In this document: positions 9,019 through 18,892 of the stretch, piece by piece | Layout: each line of letters starts with the position of its first letter | Numbering within the stretch: the stretch's first letter is position 1 | NCBI RefSeq assembly: GCF_000143415.4 | Contig: NW_003314310.1 | Location: 932,611-996,610, forward strand | Reading direction: 5' to 3' | DNA length: 64,000 nucleotides | Source of the DNA: Selaginella moellendorffii | Lineage: Eukaryota; Streptophyta; Lycopodiopsida; Selaginellales; Selaginellaceae | The notes under the pieces: model-generated | The model's input: the letters and a program-made list of their open reading frames with translations, nothing else | Told to the model about the DNA's origin: nothing | Databases searched by the model: none | Made by a program: the position numbers and the translations under genes

Positions 9019-12000
9019 TCAGACTGTTATTTTTTGCCTCCAACGCCTATACAATAATCTTGGAATTTCATCACTCTCCACACTATCAGGATTTAAACCC
9101 AATAGTAATGCCATCTCTTCTCTAATACGTCCACGCTCATGTTCAGTGGTCGAAGAACCCATCCGGTTGAGCAGATTATGGAGATGCGGATAGTGCTTGG
9201 CTAGACAATATACATGCCATAAATGATGACTGGTGTCTGTCCGATCAAATGGCTTCTGATATACAGTTCCATCTGCCATTTGGTTGATTTTTGCAGCCAC
9301 CTCCTGGACTGGCCAGTTCTCTATCACCATCGCTTCAAGCCGTTTTGCAAGGTCCCCCAGAACATACGGTTTCTTCTCCCTAGTTTCCATACTGCAAGAG
9401 ATGGGGTGCACTGCATATGTATGCGTGTTCGCTGCAGTTTTAATCGGCGAGTCATCGATGATGAGGATTTCACTTGACCTAGCAGTCCAGTTCATCACTA
9501 CAGCCTCTGCCTTGACGAAGATGGGCTTGCTACCCCTCACATGGACCATAGTCAAGCAATCCTCCTGCGTTAGGAGAAAGTCAAATGGTAATATTACTCG
9601 CGTCTGATCGTGCATCATCTGTAGCAACGTTAATGCATTGTGGCGCATCATGGATATCCAAACTCCCAATTGCAAATTGAACCCGGCCCTCTGTTTTAAG
9701 TGTCGCATGGTCATTATTAGATCCCGCAGTTTCTCCCGTGTGATTAATGTGAATCTGTCTCTTTTGACCAACTTGCAACCGCAGGCTTTGGAGGGTGCAG
9801 TGACATTCGAGGACGAGCCACGCTCATGGGAGAAAAGGACACCGTTCAGATCAAAAACGATACAGTACTTTCGCCATGACTCTGAAATGAAATGCGTCAG
9901 CATAAAAAATGGTACAAGTCAATTTTACCATCTACAATATTAGCGAATGGTGCTCCCGATGGTCGTTCAGAGGGTTTTGGTCGAGGAAACGTGAAGGGCG
10001 GAAATACTCTCCTCTGCAATGTGGGGTCAATCGCATCCGATGGCGTGTGGGCACATGCCATTTCAGCTGTAGACTCTGGTACAACTGGCTCAACAGTGGC
10101 ATGGGGTGGTTCCGATGGCGTGTGATCACACGCCATTTCAGCTGGTGTCTCCGTTGGCAAAGTGGACATGACCGAACAGGCAGCAGGGGCGGTGTAGGGA
10201 GGTTCCAACGGCGCGTAGTCAGATGATTGGGCACACGTTGAGTCCGTTGGAAATGAGGATACGACCGGCTCGGCGGCTGGGGCGGCCTCATGCGGGTCCA
10301 ATGGCGCCTGGTCACCGTCAGTTGGATACGTGGGCAAGATTGACTCAGTGGTATGGGCAGCATCAAGTGGATCGTGGTCAGCTTGCTTGGCGTTGATATG
10401 GATAGTAGCGTCCACCAGCTCTGATGACTCTTGCAGGCAAGTAGAGTCCACTGGCGGATCCATATGCATGTCCAAATATCTCCCTTCGATTGAGATGGTA
10501 TCCTCCCTACTGGCTACTAAAAACAAACTCATTAGCACATTGAATCGACTATACTGTATTTACCATCAACTGCTATTGGGCGCACTGCTGATTCTGAAGG
10601 ATTGGACATACGTTTCGACCCTTGTTTGGCACTATCCTTCCTCGACACTAAAGGCTAGAGTTTGTATCTTAATTCAACTGAATAATCTCTACTTACCATT
10701 TCTTCTGCGACCTACATGGACAATGTTAGAAATGGTAAAAGGTTAGGAATGGATGTACTATTATTTACCTGATGGTTTGTCTTGTATGACCTTCCTCTGC
10801 TGCTCTTTGGCCACCTCAAGCTGGCCATCGTCGTCATCATCGTCATCGTCGTTATTATGATCGTCACCATTGTGAGGACCATCCAAGTCCTCTTCGTCCT
10901 CCTCTTCTTCGTCCTCCTCTTCTTCGTCCTCCTCTTCGTCCTTCTGCTCTTCCTGCTCATTATCTTTCTCTGGCTCCTCATCCCCCTCCTGCATTTCTTC
11001 CATAGGCTGCTCAGGCTGGATGGCTTGTTTTTCCAGGACCATCTTGGGAAAATCATCTGGCCGAGTCTCCATCTCAAAATACAAGACATCCATAGCCTGT
11101 TTCAGTGCTTGACCTAGGACCGTATCCTCACCCGACTGTCTTAACATGGTTTCTGCACGTTCTTGCACCCTTCGAAGACGACGAGATGAGAAAAACGTGG
11201 CCCTGACTTGAAAAGCATCCCTCATCCATTGTACCTCTCCATTGAGATTAGGGAAGGGGAGTCCGCCATAGGAATCTGAGTCAGGAGGTGGTGACTGGCT
11301 CCTTTCACTCAGCCCTTGATCTGCAATGAATGGCATGAGCACACACGCCATAACCGCGAGGCATTACCTATCATCTTTTCGTTGCCCTTCTTCCTTTTTG
11401 AATCAAACGCCTCTGATCCCGACGACTGTCCAACGTGCTTTCGCTTTTTATGACCACTGTCAGTTTGAGCTTGACTGGTGCTTGCCTGTTTTGCCTTTGA
11501 AGAAGTGTCTCCTACAAGGAATGGCATGAGACCACACGCCATTGCAAATATAATTTGTACCTCCTTTTTTCCTATTGCTTGTCTGTTTGTCCTTCTTCGA
11601 CGCGCCACCAGTGCGCTTTTCAGTCCTCGTGTCTGAATATTCACAACGATCTATAATCAAAATGGCGTGAGGCCTCACGTGACCTTACCTTGTGCAGGTT
11701 GTGAGCTCGGCCTAACATCAGTAGCTGTTAACGCCGTTTCAGCATCTGGGGGTGGCCACGCTCCTGCATACAGAGTTTGTGAGATAACATTTAAACTTAA
11801 AGTGCGTACTCACCAGGTTCGCAGAGAAGATACTGTTTTTCTTTGGCAACTTTAATTATATGCTCCATTGAAGTCACCTCTTCAATGGAGTTTGTCACCG
11901 CAACACACGGGACACCCTTGAGTAGTGTGGCTCGAAAGAATAGTCCGCCGCAGTTGTACTCGACAACGCATTTGCCCTTGGTGTCACCCGCTATTGCGTT

Positions 12001-14597
12001 GAAGACCCAGCTGAGCATTTCCCATGCTGCACCTGGAGCTTTCTTTGGATTCGAAAGCTCCATAGCCGTCTTCAATTCCTCAGGCACGGGTAAATTGACC
12101 TCCCTCAGATCAATTCGATCGGCCTTGTCGAACGAAGCTGGGAAGTCACTCCAGTCCCACTCTGCTGCAGGACCAATAACAAGGGCGAGTGTGAAGATGC
12201 GGACATTCGTCGGTATCTTCTTCTTAGCCATTATCCCATGGATCTCCCGCATCTCCTTGCCTTTCAACCGAGCCTTCACCTCGTTCAAGGCCTTCCAGAA
12301 CTTGTGATAGGATTCGGAGTCGTAGATCATATAGTGGACTGAAGATTCCACCTCCGCAAGTCCCACCATTAAGTCAATGATGGAGCTGACTTCGTCTGCA
12401 TGAGTGATCTCTTCGTTTGTGAAGTCCATCACACAAAAGATGTTCTTGACCTGCTCATCTCCGCGGGAAACGATGCTCCTCCACTTTTGATCCTCATCCG
12501 AATTCACGTATACCCGGTAAGGTTCTCGATAGGCCTCTGCTGCGGGGTCGAGCTGTTTCTGAAGCTGGCGGTCGACATCCCTCTTAATGAAATTTGGATA
12601 CTGATCCAACTTCTCAGCTTTACTTTTCGTGGCATCCCGCAGCAGATCGATGAACTTGGGGGCTCCCTTCACGTACTCGTCGATGTCTTCATTTGACAAC
12701 TCCAGCTCTTCCATCATCTCTTGCGTGGTGTCGATGCTCACCCTCTCCACGGCCACTTGCTCGAAGATCCAATCCTTCAATAGCGCACGAGCTCTCAGAG
12801 TCGTGCACAAGTCCTCGTATGTCACAATATGGCCGGGAGTCATTTTGGTCTTGTTGAAGACTACCTCACCACGTAGAAGAGCATTAGCCACTGTCAGAAG
12901 GTCGTCATCGTCTAGAGACCGCGAGAAACGCAAGGCGTTGAGCTTCAAATCATTGGGCTTCCGGCCGTCCTCCACACCCATTGAGTTTAGCAACTCCCCG
13001 TCATGGTACCTCCTCAGCACATCTACCCATTTGTCAAAAACAACTTTTGTCGCGAGTAGAATGTTATGGATGCTGAGTGTGTCATTGACCCCCAGTGTTT
13101 TTGAGAGAAGACTCGAGAATTCCTGCAATGGAAATGGCGTGAGGCCACATGCTATGCCACATGCAACGAGGCTTACCTGCCAGGCGCTAGTTGCTAGTGC
13201 ACGTCTTTGTCCTGGTTTTTGTGGCTTCTTCAGTTGAACCCAGAGTTTCCGTGTTCGTGCCAATGTCTCGTGCAGACCCGATTTGTAGCACGTTTCTTGC
13301 TTGACATTCTGCGCGTGGGAGATGGATATGATAGATCGGAGGGGCAAGTTGCCTTTTATCAGGCGGACAACTCTTGTCTTGAAGACTTTCTTCACCTCCT
13401 CGCCCACCATAATATCCAGAACTATCTCTTGCATCGCCAAGCTAGAATGCTGCCCGGAGACGGCATAGAACCGGATGTTCTGATCGTCCAACACCTTCCT
13501 ATTGATCAAGTTTGGAAACCTCGTCTCGCCCTTCATTGTTTGGTAGTAGGGGATCACGTCTGCGATGTCGGGTGTTACTGGACTTGCCAGCATTTTTTGC
13601 TTCAGTTTCTCCACCCACTCATCAGATACTAGCCTGTGGTTGTATTTGCTTTGGATGTCGATACGGCTCATGTCGATTGTATATACTTTGTTGGAATAGT
13701 AACAAGTACTATTATCTGCGACGATTTTTGCTGCCTCTTCTTGCTCTTTCTGCTCTTTGCGGCTCTTCTTTTTGGTGGGTGTAGTGTTCGAACCCGAGGC
13801 AATGGCATCACCGAGTAGCTTCTTTTTTGGAGCAGCAGAGTCGGACGTCGGCTTGAGCTTGACCACCCTTTTCTGCTTCGGGGTAGTTTCCAGATCGACC
13901 CCCTTCCCCTTCGCTTCGCGAACTGGAGGCACTCTCAACGGCTCAATGTTGGAATATAGTTTTTGAACATCGCCGTAGGTGAGGTCCGTGGATTCCATGT
14001 GATCTTCATAGACCCGCAGCGTCTTTGAAATTGTGGGCCTCCTGGACAACCTCTCCCTAGCTCCCTCTAGGAATTCCTCATAGCCGCTGCCCCCCTCCGG
14101 GAAGCCGCTAGGATGTACAAGGTGGATCTTGAAGGCGGACGCTGTCTCTACCACAAGTGCCAGTCCATATTCTTGCATGGAACTGCATGGAGTGTCTGTC
14201 ACTTGGATGAGGATCCCCATGCATTCTTTTCTCCCACCATCTGTGTTGTACAGCATCAGATCCTCGCCTTCCATCCCGAAAGTCCAACTGGTGAGCTCCT
14301 CCCCCTTCTCTGCATCCACATTGACAGTGGCTGGAAGAAGAACGCAATTCCTCGCCTGTTCAGAAATGCACAACAATTAGAGCTGACAGATGAAAAGCTA
14401 GCAGCTGGAAATAACGTGAGGCCACACGCCATTCACCACTGCATCAGATGTCTTGAGGCTGCATCCTAAGATGGCGTGAGGCTACACGCCATCTGTAACC
14501 GGACTACACTCGAGAGCCCAATCGGTGCATGCCAATGTTGCTACTGAATGGCATGTGGCCTCATGCCATTTTCTACTTGGCCTAAAAGACTTACCAT
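9019..14597 (-). CDS. Gene B: ParB-like / acidic / HAD-phosphatase fusion, intact in copy 2
   Basis: An 11-exon gene read from ATG 14595-14597, the last codon of the leader exon, to TGA at 9019. Exons in transcription order: 14597-14595, 14355-13177, 13122-11814, 11763-11689, 11650-11561, 11511-11368, 11320-10769, 10711-10697, 10647-10564, 10516-9929, 9881-9019. Joined, they give 1,633 residues with no stop. Residues ~190-215 are Lys-rich. Residues ~225-315 look ParB/sulfiredoxin-like (IDMSRIDI... then FYAVSGQHSSLAM). Residues ~700-800 contain ALVIGPAAEWDW and VVEYNCGG, possibly a degenerate class-beta methyltransferase. A Ser/Lys/Arg-rich part and an Asp/Glu tract follow. The last ~285 residues form an FCP1/NLI-type HAD domain: FDLNGVL, LGVW, KPIFVK, IIDDSP. 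The usual second Asp of motif I is Asn, as in some plant members. Copy 2 lacks 24 nt in exon 9 relative to copy 3. HAD is confident, ParB-like moderate, methyltransferase speculative. Confidence 0.8.
10040..10136 (-). repeat. Two palindromes inside gene B exon 10
   Basis: Sites at 10040-10061 and 10115-10136 encode the repeated peptide EMACxHTPS. The second has a perfect dyad with centre GTGATCAC. Both are conserved in copy 3 (60305-60400). Confidence 0.85.
10697..10711 (-). other. 15-nt microexon of gene B
   Basis: GTCGCAGAAGAAATG lies between an acceptor (CATGTAG) and a donor (GTAAGTAG). It adds GRRRN-type basic residues and keeps phase 1. The identical microexon is at 59718-59732 in copy 3. 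Confidence 0.7.
14356..14594 (-). other. Leader intron of gene B with three palindromes, copy 2
   Basis: 239 nt, with donor CAAATG|GTAAGT and acceptor CTGAACAG|GCG, so the start codon abuts the splice site. Palindromes lie at 14411-14432, 14471-14492 and 14548-14569. The arrangement mirrors the three palindromes in the gene A leader intron. Confidence 0.75.
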
Positions 14598-14689
14598 TTG
14601 AAGCCGAATGGAGGCCATGACAATCGAGGCCGGACTCGCTGGCGAATGTGCACTGTGTGTGCAGCGGATCGTAGCAGCAAGGCTACTCT

Positions 14690-14975
14690 GCCACTTACAG
14701 TTGGAGAGTGGCGCTGAAATCTCCCAGGACGCCAAGTGGGCTGCGTGTGGGTGGCGGAGTGGGTGGCGGAGTTGGCGGCGAAGTTACAAACTGGGTGTGT
14801 CTTGAAGTGGATGCCGATGCACACGAGCGCGATGCGAGCGCGAGTGTGATGCAAGCGCGAGTGGATGCCGATGCACACGAGAAACCTGTAGAGAAGTGAG
14901 CGTGATCGCGAGTGGGAGCGCGATGCGAGCGGGAGCGCGAGTGTGATGCGAGCGCGAGTACGAAGCAAAATGCAA
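14690..14975 (-). repeat. CGCTCGC minisatellite in gene B leader, copy 2
   Basis: Degenerate tandem array built from CTCGCGCTC and GCATCACACTCGCG units, upstream of the gene B start. Copy 3 has a longer array (55380-55600). Open frames over it in all phases are low-complexity. Confidence 0.75.
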
Positions 14976-16165
14976 AACCTAACCTCACACGCGCGAAATG
15001 TCACAACGGTTGGTAATCCCGCATTCCTGGGACTTGGGCGCCACCATTAATTTCTGGATTGCCGCGCGCATGCGAGCACGCAAAATCCAAAAGAAATCCA
15101 CAACATCATCATTCCTCGGACTGCATGCACGCAAAATCCAAAAGAAAGATCATGATTGGGATATCATTTAATACCCTCGCTATATTTATACCATGCATGA
15201 TTGGATATTCCAAAGCATCTTGTATTTCCAAAAATGGCAGATGTTCAGCTAAATAAAGAAATTCTATCTGTTTCTATTTTTCTCTCAAATCAATATTATA
15301 GCGTGTGGGCTCATGCAATTTTGAACCAAAGAAACCCAAAAAACGTTGGACCTAAAATATTTTGAAAAAACCCAAAAAACCCAAAACATTTTAAACCCAA
15401 AAATCCAGGCGTCTTGTGGCGTTATTCCTTGAATGGCGTGCGGGCGCATGCCATTTTCAGGGCCAAATGCTGAATGGAGAAAAATTCCCTTTCAGTGCAA
15501 ATGCTGCAAGAGGCAGATGCCGAGCACAAAGGACTGTAACTACCTCACATGACACAGATAAACTTTTCTCTATTTGGGAAAGATAAACTTTATAGCGTGT
15601 GGGCTCATGCAATTTTGAACCCAAAAAATGCACCAAAAAATTCTCGGTGTCATCTGGCGTTATCTCTTGAATGGCATGGGGCCGCATGCCATTTTCAAGG
15701 GCACATAGGAGTATATTCCTAGGATATTCTAACACGCGCGAGATCTTTTTGAGTTTTCTGGAGATCCAACCGTTAGATCGCAACTAGATTTTACAGAATG
15801 GTATATAATGTCTTTCTTGATGACCCTGCAAAGAAGCATCTCGATCGGACACCACATGAGACCACACGAGCCTTACAATGTTTCAGGGGCATTTGCCATA
15901 GATCCGACTGTTATTTTGCTCCAAGATTTTACAGTTTGGTGTGCATTGACCTTTCCATTGACACTGCAAAGGGACATCACAATCAGATGCGGGATCACAA
16001 GAAACTAACTTCACTAACTCTGGTTTCACCAAGATCTACATAAGGAGTTATGAAATGAAAGGACCCTCTCTATTGAAATGTGTTTATGGTCTTAGGGGCA
16101 TTGTGACATATCAAAGGATTTTGCATCAAGTTCTGTATTTGCATGTTTATCAAGCTACTGAATTG
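14976..16165 (+). promoter_or_regulatory. Central control region, gene B side, copy 2
   Basis: No convincing gene. It has palindromes at 15433-15454 and 15671-15692. The TATAGCGTGTGGGCTCATGC module occurs at about 15298 and 15593 and again at 16519. A GGCAGATGCCGAGCA segment occurs at about 15510 and 16237. Direct repeats of AAATCCAAAAGAAA lie near 15079-15145. The short open frame at 15798-16043 has a counterpart in copy 3 but no recognisable product and is not called. Confidence 0.5.
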
Positions 16166-16186
16166 CTAAACCCTAAACCCTAAACA
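16166..16186 (+). repeat. Short interstitial telomere repeat (two units), copy 2
   Basis: Two CCCTAAA units where copies 1 and 3 have four. Confidence 0.85.
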
Positions 16187-17138
16187 TGTGGCAAATGCTA
16201 CGTGAAGAAAGATGCCCTTTCTGGGCAAATGCTGTAAGAGGCAGATGCCGAGCAGATGTATCTCAGGCTAGCGAAGGGGACAAACGAAAGCTAGCTATAA
16301 ACATGACGGGATGCAAATAGATTACTAGGCTGGTCCTGCGAAAATCAAAAACCATAATTGAAAACATTGAAAATGCAAAAAGAAAGGTTTATAATATTTT
16401 TGAATTTTAAGCAACCAAAGGAATGTAAGTAGGGCATGTGTTTGTAAGTATAAAAATGCCTCAACCACTTAAATTCCCAAGTAAATAAAGTTGTTTCTAT
16501 TTTTGGTACAGGTAAACTTTATAGCGTGTGGGCTCATGCAATTTTGAACCCAAAAATGCACCAAAAAATGCTCGACTAGCATTATTCTTTGAATGGCGTG
16601 TGGCCTTATATTGCCATAAATGGACGTACATACACAGCATAATTATTCCTTTACACGGCGAATAATCTTGGCGCGGATCGCTGACATGGCATGGCAAAGT
16701 TCGAATCACTGACATGGCACAGCTGGATCGAGGCAAGGACATGATGTGACAAAGTTCAACCTCCGACAGCAAAGTCTAGAAGCTACTCAGTTTGAAATTT
16801 GTCAGAGGAGTCATAAGATCTGGTTTGTCAAAGGATTTGATGTGACATTCAAGCGTGTGTTATTTTTGAATTCTCGAACTCATTCCTAGGTCTATCATTT
16901 TTGTGTGCCGTGTTCTTGGTTCCGCTGAGCGCAGTGAGCGCTGCTTGTGTAAGCGGCGTTGTGGGCTGTGGTTTATGCGTCTACGAGCGGTTGCGGCATT
17001 GCGAGCGCCATTGCGGGCGGCAGTTTATGCGAGTGGCAGTTTGTGCGAGCGGCGCTACGAGTAGTTGCGGTGTTGCGAGCGGCACTGTCTTTGGTGTGGC
17101 TACCGCTTCCTCTTGATATTCGGCACTTGTGCTTCCTG
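16187..17138 (+). promoter_or_regulatory. Gene A promoter and leader, copy 2
   Basis: Near-identical to 98-1103 of copy 1, lacking one GCGAGCG unit and the ~30-bp tandem duplication. The GCGAGCG minisatellite is at about 16915-17085. No gene is seen. Confidence 0.5.
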
Positions 17139-17448
17139 GTATGTTCACCATGGAATGGCTTAGGACCACATTTAGAAATAGCATGAGGCCATATGCCATC
17201 TTGGGCCCTTGCAATTTCATGGCTAGCGTATTGTCATGTATGTTTTTACTTGCTTGCAACTGTGTGTATATCAAGATGGCATGAGGCCTCATGCCAATTT
17301 TGTGAATGCAAAATTTCACGTGGGTGTCAATAGCATGTTTGAATAATGGCATGTGGCCTCATGCTATTGAGGTTGTTTGGTATATTATGATTTAGGCCAT
17401 TCTCCAATCATTTTTTGTATGGTCTTAACTTCTTTTCTGCACTTTCAG
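17139..17448 (+). other. Gene A leader intron, copy 2
   Basis: Same 310-nt interval as in copy 1, with palindromes at 17178-17199, 17276-17297 and 17346-17367. Confidence 0.55.
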
Positions 17449-17568
17449 AATGGCCTTCAGGGTTGGGGAAAAGGTTTACATTTTGAATGGTGGGAAGAGA
17501 GTTGCAAAAGGGACCCTTGTGTCTATGGATCGGAACTTTGTTAAACACTGTCAAAGGCTTGGGGAAGG

Positions 17569-17680
17569 TGACACGAACCACGGGAATATTCTAAGAATAT
17601 TCCATGGCCTGTGGGATTTAAGGCCGTAACGCCTTAAGGGTTGGGAGGTTGGCCTAGGGTTCACTCTCTTGTTCGTTTCA
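17569..17680 (+). repeat. 5' LTR of the chromovirus
   Basis: Begins TGACACG and ends GTTTCA. It contains a near-perfect inverted repeat GGAATATTCT-A-AGAATATTCC (17592-17612 approx.), which keeps symmetry in the 3' LTR with G at the centre. Confidence 0.95.
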
Positions 17681-17681
17681 T

Positions 17682-17693
17682 TGGTATCAGAGC
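17682..17693 (+). promoter_or_regulatory. Primer-binding site (initiator Met-tRNA)
   Basis: TGGTATCAGAGC lies one base after the 5' LTR. It is the standard primer site of plant Ty3/gypsy elements. Confidence 0.93.
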
Positions 17694-17710
17694 AGCACGT
17701 TCTTTTGGGG

Positions 17711-18706
17711 ATGGCGGGTGAGCAAGATATTGATCCTGATGAGGAGTATGGCGTTAGTGAGGATAGCCATGATGATGCGGAAGAGACTCTTGATGATGTC
17801 GTTCTGCGGCAAGGACGCCAGATTTCTGCAGTTCAGAGCGACATAAAGGAGGTTAAGGATTCCGTCAATCTCATTAAGGATTTCTTGCTTCGCATGAACC
17901 CTCAAGGGTTGAATCAATCTCATGTCCGTGATTACCATTGGTACGTCAAGCATGCCAAGGATTATGGTATCGTGGAATGGAAATCATCACCGGATGTTTG
18001 TGATAGTCAAGAGGTTGATTCTTGGTTGGAATTGTGGGAAAGTTGTTGGTCTCACAATCCTTGTGAGGATAAGGTGAAGATAGATTTCTTTGTGACGAAG
18101 CTTACGGGCCATGCTTCTTCGTGGTGGAAGAACTACATCAAAGTTAATCCGAAGCCGACTTCTTGGACTGATTTGACAAAGGTTTTCCGCGCTTCGTTTG
18201 TCAAGAAGTTTGAAGAAGTTGATCTCGTGAATCAGTTGTTAGAGATCCGGCAGGGGACTTTGTCTTTGGATGCGTATGCCCGCAAGTTCCGTGATCTTTG
18301 CCTTAGTCTCACGGGCACCTATAATGAGCTGCTAAAGGTGCAATGTTTTATCAAAGGATTGAGCTCAGTGGATGTGCAGCAGAAGGTCAAGAAGGATTTT
18401 CCAGCAACATTGACTGATGCTATCACTAAGGCTCAGATCTTTTCGCCCGAACCGTCAGTCAACTCGGTCAACTCTGGTCAACGAGATAGTCTACGGAGTA
18501 GTCAACGTGATGACCAGCTTGCTAATTCTTCATATTCGGGGAAGAAACGGTCATTATTCTGTTGTGGCTCGAAGCATGAAGATGGTAGTGAAGCTAAGAA
18601 ACTTCGTTTGGACCAGCGAGAGAAAGACAAGGCAGAGGGCAATTGTTTTCGTTGCCATAGAGCTGGACATCAGAGCAAGGATTGTTCTGAAGGGGTCAAT
18701 GAATGA
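17711..18706 (+). CDS. Gag polyprotein of the chromovirus
   Basis: 331 residues from ATG 17711 (MAGEQD...). An upstream in-frame start at 17669 lies partly in the LTR and is less likely. The middle carries the retrotransposon-gag core (FFVTKLTGHASSWWKNY ... FVKKFEEVDLVNQLLEIRQG). The C-terminus has a CCHC zinc knuckle, CFRCHRAGHQSKDC. The product forms the virus-like particle and binds RNA. It stops just after the knuckle, near the deletion that removed protease and most of reverse transcriptase. The frame is fully open and could be functional in trans. Confidence 0.92.
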   Translation: MAGEQDIDPDEEYGVSEDSHDDAEETLDDVVLRQGRQISAVQSDIKEVKDSVNLIKDFLLRMNPQGLNQSHVRDYHWYVKHAKDYGIVEWKSSPDVCDSQEVDSWLELWESCWSHNPCEDKVKIDFFVTKLTGHASSWWKNYIKVNPKPTSWTDLTKVFRASFVKKFEEVDLVNQLLEIRQGTLSLDAYARKFRDLCLSLTGTYNELLKVQCFIKGLSSVDVQQKVKKDFPATLTDAITKAQIFSPEPSVNSVNSGQRDSLRSSQRDDQLANSSYSGKKRSLFCCGSKHEDGSEAKKLRLDQREKDKAEGNCFRCHRAGHQSKDCSEGVNE

Positions 18707-18892
18707 TAAGGTGACTGTGGTGGAAATTATGGGCAATAATGTGAGTGATAGTGCTTTTGAGGCCGTATTGCTTCAAGTTAAGCATTCTCTCGCCTTCATG
18801 AGCCACAAGTTTGATGCCACACAGTGGAATTGACCTACTCGAGAATGGCAATATCATCTATATGGATCGGACTTCTATGTAGATTCAAATCA
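18707..18892 (+). pseudogene. RNase H remnant after PR-RT deletion
   Basis: Scattered RNase H-like fragments in shifting frames: FEAVLLQ, LAFMSHKFD, SNHQSLQ. Normally about 1.5 kb of protease and reverse transcriptase would precede these, so a large internal deletion joins the end of gag to RNase H. Confidence 0.75.

Larger units (their letters stand above)
9882..13176 (-). other. Nine ultra-short introns in gene B, copy 2
   Basis: Introns at 9882-9928 (47), 10517-10563 (47), 10648-10696 (49), 10712-10768 (57), 11321-11367 (47), 11512-11560 (49), 11651-11688 (38), 11764-11813 (50) and 13123-13176 (54). All are GT-AG. All but the last are phase 1; the 54-nt one is phase 0 and happens to be open. 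The same lengths occur in copy 3. Four contain a palindrome: 11330-11351, 11521-11542, 11662-11683 and 13134-13155. Confidence 0.8.

Noticed and set aside
12629-13237. 202-codon and other frames antisense to gene B
   Set aside because: They overlap well-supported exons with known domains and cross the splice junctions of gene B.
15798-16043. 81-codon ORF conserved between copies 2 and 3
   Set aside because: Lies in the central control region, overlaps another open frame, and its conservation is no greater than that of the surrounding non-coding DNA.
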